From: an uncultured Lachnospiraceae bacterium
Lineage (GTDB): Bacteria > Bacillota > Clostridia > Lachnospirales > Lachnospiraceae
Assembly (NCBI GenBank): GCA_947173495.1
Contig: CAMWFQ010000023.1
Span: 1-64,000 of the forward strand
DNA length: 64,000 nt
Reading direction: 5' to 3'
The notes under the pieces are model-generated. The model searched no databases. It was not told where the DNA came from and saw only the letters and a program-made list of their open reading frames with translations. Of this stretch, positions 58,823-64,000 are shown piece by piece (positions within the stretch are counted from its first letter, which is position 1; the number at the start of each line of letters is the position of its first letter). The position numbers were made by a program, and so were the translations under genes.

Positions 58823-59992
58823 ATGCATATATTGTTTATTTCGGATAGCGATGACAAATATGGGGCATCTCAATCCATGAAACAATTGGTGGAAGAGTTG
58901 TTAGTTTACCATAAGGATATAGAGATAAGCGTTATTTTGCCCCTGAGATCTAATTTGGAAAATTATTATTATCGAATGGGATGTCATGTTTATAAAATAC
59001 TCTATGAGTCTTTTTATCAGGGGATACCGGAGCAAAGATGGAAGATACCTGCAAAAAGATTAGTCAGGGGTATAGAATATTGGATTGGAAGATGGACAGG
59101 GCTATATTGTATAAGAAAGAAATTAGATATAAATACAATAGATATTATACATTCTAATTCTTCAAGAGAAGATTTTGGAGCGATGTTGGCACTAAAATAT
59201 CAAAAGCCGTTAATATGGCATATCAGAGAGTTTGGAGATATAGATTATGAATGTTTTAGTTTTAGAAAAAAATATATAGAGTTTATGAATACGGCAGCGT
59301 CAGAATTTATTGCTGTTTCCGAAGCGGTTAAAATTCACTGGATAAAAAAGGGACTGGAAGAAAAAAAAATAATTCGTATTCATAATGGGGTTTCATCAGA
59401 AATCACGATAAAAGAGAATTATGTAAATAAATTTGGTAAAATTAAGTTTATTATGTTGGGGTCCATACGCGTGACGAAAGGACAGTACCAGATTATTCAG
59501 GCACTAGGACTACTGACAGAAGAAGAGAAGAAGAGAATTACATTAGATTTTATTGGTGGAGGAAGTAGATCCTACATAAAAGAATTACAAAAAATGGTGG
59601 AAAAGTATGGATTAAGGGATAAAATCAGATTCCTTGGATACCAGAAAAATTTGTTGAAGGATATAAGTGAATATGATTGTGGAATTATGTGCTCAAAATC
59701 AGAAGGATTTGGAAGAGTAACGGTAGAATATATGATGGCAGGATTGCCTGTTATTGCATCCGACACAGGTGCTAATTCAGAAATCGTAATTAATAATACA
59801 AATGGGTTCTTATATCACTGGGGTGATATACAAGATTTGAGAGACAAAATCAGTCTGCTAATAAATCATGAAGATTTGATTAAAAAAATGGGAAAGAGAG
59901 CAAGAATGAGTGCTCAAATGTATTTTAATTCTGGGCGAAATGCGCAACTCATATTGAATGAATATAAAAAAATTATGAATAAGAAAGACTGA
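58823..59992 (+). CDS. Glycosyltransferase family 4
   Basis: 389 residues, GT-B fold. N-terminal 'HILFISDSDDKYGASQSMKQ' and 'PLIWHIREFGDIDYECFS'; C-terminal 'KIKFIMLGSIRVTKGQYQII', 'RFLGYQKNLLKDISEYDCGI' and the nucleotide-sugar site 'SEGFGRVTVEYMMAGLPVIA' (E-x7-E) followed by 'DTGANSEIVINNTNGFLY'. It retains its anomeric configuration by family rule. AAAGGAAAAAGT is the ribosome binding site. AT-rich like its neighbours. Sugar unknown. Confidence 0.92.
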   Translation: MHILFISDSDDKYGASQSMKQLVEELLVYHKDIEISVILPLRSNLENYYYRMGCHVYKILYESFYQGIPEQRWKIPAKRLVRGIEYWIGRWTGLYCIRKKLDINTIDIIHSNSSREDFGAMLALKYQKPLIWHIREFGDIDYECFSFRKKYIEFMNTAASEFIAVSEAVKIHWIKKGLEEKKIIRIHNGVSSEITIKENYVNKFGKIKFIMLGSIRVTKGQYQIIQALGLLTEEEKKRITLDFIGGGSRSYIKELQKMVEKYGLRDKIRFLGYQKNLLKDISEYDCGIMCSKSEGFGRVTVEYMMAGLPVIASDTGANSEIVINNTNGFLYHWGDIQDLRDKISLLINHEDLIKKMGKRARMSAQMYFNSGRNAQLILNEYKKIMNKKD

Positions 59993-60041
59993 TTAAGATA
60001 TAAATCAACAAATGGGGAATAAGAGATTATAGAGAAACTTT

Positions 60042-61208
60042 ATGTATAAAAGAATTAGTTTTAAAAATTTTTTTCCGTTAATTTTTACACTTTGGTATAG
60101 CACAGAGATCATTTTTAACACTACGATGAATATGGTCATGGGAGTATCAATAAAAACAATAAGTAGCGCTGTCGATTGGCTGATCCTTGTTTTTCTGATG
60201 ATCGAAATTGTGCTATTCCAAGTTTATAAAAAAAGAGAATTAATGATTATAATTGGAATTACTTTGCCTGTTGTTGCGGCGACGGTATTGTCAGGAAATA
60301 AATCCATTTTATCACTGTGGATGTTTGTTGTGGCAGCAAAAAACAGTGATTTGGATAAAATAATCCATATCGCCTATAAAATTTTATTGCTAATGATTCC
60401 GTTGGTTATTGTTTTATGCCTGTTGGGTGTAATAGAAGATAAGACTTTATTTCGAGACAATACGCAGCGTTTTTCGTTAGGTTTTTCCCATCCGAATCAA
60501 TTAGGATTAAGATGCTTTCAACTAACCCTTTGCCATTTTTATGTTCATAGGAAAAAGCTGAAGCTAAATAATTATATAGTTATTTTTGGAATGATTTTAT
60601 TCATAATTATGGTTCCCAATTCGCAGACAGCATGTATTAGCATTTTTGTATTTTTGCTATTAATACTTATTGACAAATATATTCAAAATCAAAAAAAGAT
60701 TTTGCAGAAAATTTATACAACAAGTTTGTTGGCAGGAGCGTTTTTATTAAATGTATTAAGTCTAATTTTGTCTTATATTGACGTTAATCAAAATTTTGTT
60801 CTGGCAAAAATAAACAGCTGGATGTCGTCAAGATTTTCAGTATGTCATAGAGTATGGATGATATACGGTGTATCGCTTTTTGGACAAAGAGTATATGTGA
60901 CAGAAGCAGAAAGGAAATTAGTAGGTATTAAGAGTGCGTTATGGCTTGACAATGCATATGTAAGTATTTTACTAAGATATGGGGTTTTGGTTTTTTTGTT
61001 TTTTTCCTTTTTTTATATTTACTTATTAGCCAAGATGATCCAACGTAGAGAGTTTATTCTTGCAATTATTTTGTTTGTATATGCAGTATATGGTATTATG
61101 GAAACAGGATTATATATGTTGGCACATAATATCTTTCTGATCTCATTTGCAGAGATACTTTATTCGAAAGGGGCAGGAAATCATATAAATGAAAATAGTA
61201 ATAAATAA
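60042..61208 (+). CDS. Wzy-like polysaccharide polymerase
   Basis: 388 residues with about ten to twelve membrane helices: 'LILVFLMIEIVLFQVY', 'ILLLMIPLVIVLCLLGVIED', 'SIFVFLLLILIDKYIQ', 'GVLVFLFFSFFYIYLLAKM'. A large external loop near 100-150 and 'GFSHPNQLGLRCFQLTLCHFY' resemble O-antigen ligase/polymerase proteins. Wzy proteins share little sequence, so the call rests on topology and position between a glycosyltransferase and a flippase. Codons are strongly AT-biased. It overlaps the next gene by 20 nt. Confidence 0.75.
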   Translation: MYKRISFKNFFPLIFTLWYSTEIIFNTTMNMVMGVSIKTISSAVDWLILVFLMIEIVLFQVYKKRELMIIIGITLPVVAATVLSGNKSILSLWMFVVAAKNSDLDKIIHIAYKILLLMIPLVIVLCLLGVIEDKTLFRDNTQRFSLGFSHPNQLGLRCFQLTLCHFYVHRKKLKLNNYIVIFGMILFIIMVPNSQTACISIFVFLLLILIDKYIQNQKKILQKIYTTSLLAGAFLLNVLSLILSYIDVNQNFVLAKINSWMSSRFSVCHRVWMIYGVSLFGQRVYVTEAERKLVGIKSALWLDNAYVSILLRYGVLVFLFFSFFYIYLLAKMIQRREFILAIILFVYAVYGIMETGLYMLAHNIFLISFAEILYSKGAGNHINENSNK

Positions 61209-62160
61209 ATTATACTATTCGTTTAGAATTGGTGGGCCGTATTATATAGGACTTAGAATTACTGACAAAATTTTTAGAAGCGATAAAGCAAAAAGATTTT
61301 TGTATCTAAAATCGTCAGAGCAGAAAGCCGAAGAAATTGAGAACTTTTTGATAAAAATATATGGTTCCAAAACAGGGAAGAAGCTGAATTTCAGGGAATT
61401 GTATACTTTTAATGAAAAAATGCAATGGTTGAAACTATATGATAATATAGCGTTAAAAACAACTTTAACAGATAAATATCTTGTTCGGGCATGGATAAAG
61501 GAAAAAATTGGAGAACGATATTTGATTCCGCTTTTAGGGGTGTGGAGGACATTTGAAGAGATAGATATAGATAAATTACCGAAATCTTTTGTACTGAAAG
61601 CAAATCATGGAAGTGGATGGAATGTTATTATAAAAAATAAAGAGAAAGAAGATTGGACAAAAGTACGGGAGAAATTTAATGAATGGATAAATTTAAACTT
61701 TGCATTTATGGTAGGGTTTGAAATGCAATATTTCAATATTGAGCCCCGAATAATAGCTGAAGAGTATATTGAAAATGGAAATAATAATCTGTTTGATTAT
61801 AAGATTCATTGCTTTGGCGGGAAACCTGAATATATCCACGTTATTGGGGATAGAAATTTCGAGACACATTGTGCAAAAGAGGCTTTTTACAATAGGGAGT
61901 GGGTTCTACAGCCTTTTATCACAGGAGCATATTCCAGATATGATTCAATAAAAGAAAAGCCTGTACATTTGGAAGAAATGCTTCAAATTGCTGAAAAGTT
62001 GAGTGAAGGATTTATTTATGTACGTGTTGACTTGTATGAATTAGACGATGAAAAAATAAAATTTGGTGAAATGACATTTACGCCCTACTCAGGATTTTAT
62101 GAGTGGGAACCATCAGAGACAGATAAGGTTTTGGGCGAAAAAATCAAATTAAATTTATAA
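61189..62160 (+). CDS. TupA-like ATP-grasp protein
   Basis: 323 residues. 'FNEKMQWLKLYDNIALKTTL' with 'TDKYLVRAWIKEKIGERYLI' and 'LPKSFVLKANHGSGWNVIIK' (ATP-binding), then 'IIAEEYIENGNNNLFDYKIH' and 'FIYVRVDLYELDDEKIKFGEMTF' (metal/ATP-grasp ligands). This is the TupA-like ATPgrasp family common in capsule loci, which may add amino acid or other groups to the glycan; the substrate is uncertain. GGGGCAGG lies upstream within the wzy-like gene. 20-nt overlap with the preceding gene. Confidence 0.85.
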   Translation: MKIVINKLYYSFRIGGPYYIGLRITDKIFRSDKAKRFLYLKSSEQKAEEIENFLIKIYGSKTGKKLNFRELYTFNEKMQWLKLYDNIALKTTLTDKYLVRAWIKEKIGERYLIPLLGVWRTFEEIDIDKLPKSFVLKANHGSGWNVIIKNKEKEDWTKVREKFNEWINLNFAFMVGFEMQYFNIEPRIIAEEYIENGNNNLFDYKIHCFGGKPEYIHVIGDRNFETHCAKEAFYNREWVLQPFITGAYSRYDSIKEKPVHLEEMLQIAEKLSEGFIYVRVDLYELDDEKIKFGEMTFTPYSGFYEWEPSETDKVLGEKIKLNL

Positions 62161-62199
62161 ATGTTTTATCTATAGATCAAGTTACTGGTATAGAGGGAA

Positions 62200-63651
62200 A
62201 TGAAAATGAGCAGCATCAAAAAAAACATAAGTTATCAGATTGCTTATCAATTTTTGACGATTTTAATTCCTCTTGTCACATCTCCATATATTGCCCGAGT
62301 GTTGGGTGCAAAAGGTGTAGGGATTTATTCCTACACTTATTCTATTGCATCGTATTTTGTATTATTTGCTAAATTAGGCATTCAAACATACGGAAATCGT
62401 GTAATTGCTATGGTAAGAGATGATCGTCAGAAATTGAATCAGACCTTTTCTGATTTGCTGGCAGTCCATTTGTGCGTATCTGTAGTTGTATTGTTTATAT
62501 ATAGTGGATATATATTGTTGGGAAAGGTAGATCATCGGGGGATCGCAGTGATCCAGACATTATATATCTTTGCAGAAATGGTAGAGATTAACTGGTTATA
62601 TTTTGGACTTGAAGAATTTAAAATTACTGTGGTAAGAAATTCGGTGGTAAAGATTGTGTCGCTGGCAGCGATATTTCTTTTTGTCAAGTCTCCGGATGAT
62701 GTATGGAAATATTGTACAATTATGGCAGTTGGAGCGGTACTCAGTGAGATTATAGTATGGGGATTTTTTCCAAGGTATATTAAAATAGTCAGGCCGGATT
62801 GGAAGAATGCATGGAGTCAGTTAGGCCCTCTGATCGGATTTTTTATTCCTTCTGTAGCTGTGAGTTTATATAAAGTAATGGATAAGATTATGTTAGGTGC
62901 AATGACAGATACTGTGCAGGTGGGATATTATGAGAATTCAGAAAAAATAATTATTGCAGCATTAGGATTTGTCACAGCAATAGGAAACGTTATGATGCCC
63001 AGAATGAGTAACCTGATATCCCGAGGAGAGGGAAGACAGGGAGAAAAAATATTGGCAGTTTCCATGCAGATTGTGATGGCGGTTTCCATGGCGTTAGCTG
63101 GCGGCATTATGGGAACTGCAAGTACGTTTGCCCCTGTATTTTGGGGAAAAGAATTCAGAGATTGTGATATATTTCTAAGAGGACTTGCACTTTCATTGCT
63201 TTTTACGGCATTTGCAAATGTTCTGCGCACTCAGTATCTCCTTCCACATCAAAAGGACAGAGTATTCCAAATCTCGGTTATTGCCGGTGCGGCTGTGAAT
63301 CTTATCATTAACTTTTTGATGATACCACATTGGAAGGCACTTGGGGCGGTAATTGGTACAATCATAGCGGAGGGAGTTGTATGTTTGATACAGACAGCTT
63401 ATTCTTTTAAATATTTACCAGTAATGGACTATCTGAGAAAAATGATTCCGTATTTATTTTTTACAATTATTATGAGTACGGTAGTATATTTGATTGGCAT
63501 TATAATGGAAGAAAACGTCAGAACTCTTGTAGTACAAATATTAACAGGTGTAGGCTTATATATTGGATTTACAATCACATATCTATATGTAACTAAGAAC
63601 GAATTATGGAATGTGATAATAAAAACAAAAAACAGTCAAAATAATGATTGA
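62200..63651 (+). CDS. Wzx-type polysaccharide flippase (MATE/PST superfamily)
   Basis: 483 residues from ATG 62200 (or 481 from ATG 62206, better spaced from AGAGGG). About 14 helices. 'NISYQIAYQFLTILIPLVTS' and 'PYIARVLGAKGVGIYSYTYS' match Wzx/PST flippases; 'ALGFVTAIGNVMMPRMSNLI' and 'FLMIPHWKALGAVIGTIIAE' are typical mid-protein segments. It moves undecaprenyl-linked repeat units to the outer leaflet for polymerisation. Last gene of the capsule operon. Confidence 0.92.
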   Translation: MKMSSIKKNISYQIAYQFLTILIPLVTSPYIARVLGAKGVGIYSYTYSIASYFVLFAKLGIQTYGNRVIAMVRDDRQKLNQTFSDLLAVHLCVSVVVLFIYSGYILLGKVDHRGIAVIQTLYIFAEMVEINWLYFGLEEFKITVVRNSVVKIVSLAAIFLFVKSPDDVWKYCTIMAVGAVLSEIIVWGFFPRYIKIVRPDWKNAWSQLGPLIGFFIPSVAVSLYKVMDKIMLGAMTDTVQVGYYENSEKIIIAALGFVTAIGNVMMPRMSNLISRGEGRQGEKILAVSMQIVMAVSMALAGGIMGTASTFAPVFWGKEFRDCDIFLRGLALSLLFTAFANVLRTQYLLPHQKDRVFQISVIAGAAVNLIINFLMIPHWKALGAVIGTIIAEGVVCLIQTAYSFKYLPVMDYLRKMIPYLFFTIIMSTVVYLIGIIMEENVRTLVVQILTGVGLYIGFTITYLYVTKNELWNVIIKTKNSQNND

Positions 63652-63676
63652 AATATAGTTATTTCCATGATATAAT
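63648..63676 (+). promoter_or_regulatory. SigA promoter of the Rpn-family gene
   Basis: TTGAAA (63648-63653), 17-nt spacer, TATAAT (63671-63676). The -35 overlaps the flippase stop. A leader of about 235 nt follows with hairpin TTTTCCTC-TACA-GAGGAAAA (63874-63893). Confidence 0.7.
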
Positions 63677-63895
63677 CCAACCAAAGCAAACGATTTCTTT
63701 CAGCAAAAGCTGATACAGCGGTATGGCCGCATCTTACAGAGCGATCTGATCTTTACATTCCTGAAATCCTGCTTTTGAAACCCAACAAACATTAAATACG
63801 GCAGGAGATACAGGAAGAGAAACGGACAGTTAGACCATTAGGTCGAACAGTTTTGTGGGAAAGTCTGCCTGCATTTTCCTCTACAGAGGAAAAGT

Positions 63896-63911
63896 CTCCT
63901 GCGCAAAGGAG
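63896..63911 (+). promoter_or_regulatory. Hairpin covering the ribosome binding site of the Rpn-family gene
   Basis: CTCCT (63896-63900) can pair with AGGAG (63907-63911), which is part of the AAAGGAGG Shine-Dalgarno, across a 6-nt loop. It directly follows an 8-bp hairpin. Such pairing could lower translation of a potentially harmful nuclease. Inference. Confidence 0.45.
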
Positions 63912-63919
63912 GAGAATGC

Positions 63920-64000
63920 ATGAACAATGTGACAACGAAACTGGAGAGCTTAAATCTTGTGGACAAGTTTCTCTTCGATGAGACCATGGAGGATACGGAA
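63920..64000 (+). CDS. Rpn-family PD-(D/E)XK nuclease/putative transposase, N-terminal part only
   Basis: The first 27 codons of a gene cut by the window edge, with AAAGGAGG 6 nt upstream of the ATG. The peptide contains 'LNLVDKFLFDETMED', the typical beginning of Rpn/PDDEXK_2 'recombination-promoting nuclease' proteins of Lachnospiraceae. Such genes are multicopy and often lie at the ends of accessory regions. The catalytic core lies beyond the window and cannot be judged. Confidence 0.7.
   Translation, partial: MNNVTTKLESLNLVDKFLFDETMEDTE

Noticed and set aside
1-64000. CRISPR array, tRNA/rRNA genes, prophage or complete insertion sequence
   Set aside because: No regularly spaced identical repeats, cloverleaf with GGTTCGA-type T-loop, phage structural genes or transposase with terminal repeats were found by eye. 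A tRNAscan or ISfinder search would settle it.

Overview
The window looks like chromosomal DNA of a spore-forming, low-to-moderate GC, Gram-positive gut Firmicute, most likely a Lachnospiraceae member. Support: the spoIIAA-spoIIAB-sigF cluster, spoVAA/spoVAB/spoVAE, AddAB instead of RecBCD, a group II ECF transporter with a fused double ATPase, a CpsB/Wzz/CpsD-type capsule operon, AGGAGG-type ribosome binding sites and consensus SigA promoters. The genus cannot be fixed from what I can see. I found no tRNA, rRNA, CRISPR array, complete insertion sequence or prophage.

1-4.6 kb is a decaying accessory patch. It holds a DinJ/RelB-type antitoxin cut by the window edge, a helix-turn-helix/Fic/VbhA toxin-antitoxin cassette whose antitoxin is frameshifted and fused to a NUDIX hydrolase remnant, an XRE-methyltransferase fusion, and an AbiE pair in which the antitoxin is intact and the toxin is internally deleted. 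4.6-10 kb carries three GNAT acetyltransferases and three sensor-type regulators: XRE fused to a BtrH-like domain, AraC-GyrI, and MerR-TipAS. 10-15.1 kb has an aldose-epimerase-like protein, the L-cysteine desulfidase CyuA, an AAA-ATPase/PD-(D/E)XK protein, an array of intergenic hairpins and a probable truncated gene.

15.2-24.4 kb is core: valS, a FapA/DUF342 protein, folC, a 50-residue ORF, a membrane TPR protein, then spoIIAA-spoIIAB-sigF. 24.5-32.2 kb holds a 1081-residue cell-wall glucosaminidase with a Thr/Pro repeat stalk, an isolated eutH, a methyltransferase, a membrane-anchored endonuclease/exonuclease/phosphatase-fold enzyme, and an AraC regulator divergent from a 41-codon ORF. 32.3-39 kb has spoVAA-spoVAB behind a convincing SigG promoter, a small operon (76-residue protein, ridA, shikimate-kinase-like, EamA), spoVAE preceded by a 103-104 bp tandem repeat, and an M24B aminopeptidase with a HAD phosphatase. 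39.1-49.5 kb is addB-addA (double-strand break repair) followed by an ECF transporter operon (S component, fused EcfA, EcfT).

49.5-63.7 kb is a complete Wzy-type surface polysaccharide locus: promoter and leader hairpin, CpsB phosphatase, Wzz, CpsD kinase with a Tyr-rich tail, LCP ligase, a sortase-fold lipoprotein lacking the catalytic residues, an exported repeat protein, the priming sugar transferase, GT2, a HAD protein, GT4, a Wzy-like polymerase, a TupA-like ATP-grasp protein and a Wzx flippase. The GT4-centred stretch is visibly AT-rich, as expected for exchanged capsule genes. The window ends in the start of an Rpn/PD-(D/E)XK transposase-like gene.

The observations I rate highest are the catalytically dead sortase in the capsule operon, paired long palindromes flanking cpsB, a composite intergenic hairpin element present at least three times, and the AraC/direct-repeat/41-codon ORF unit.
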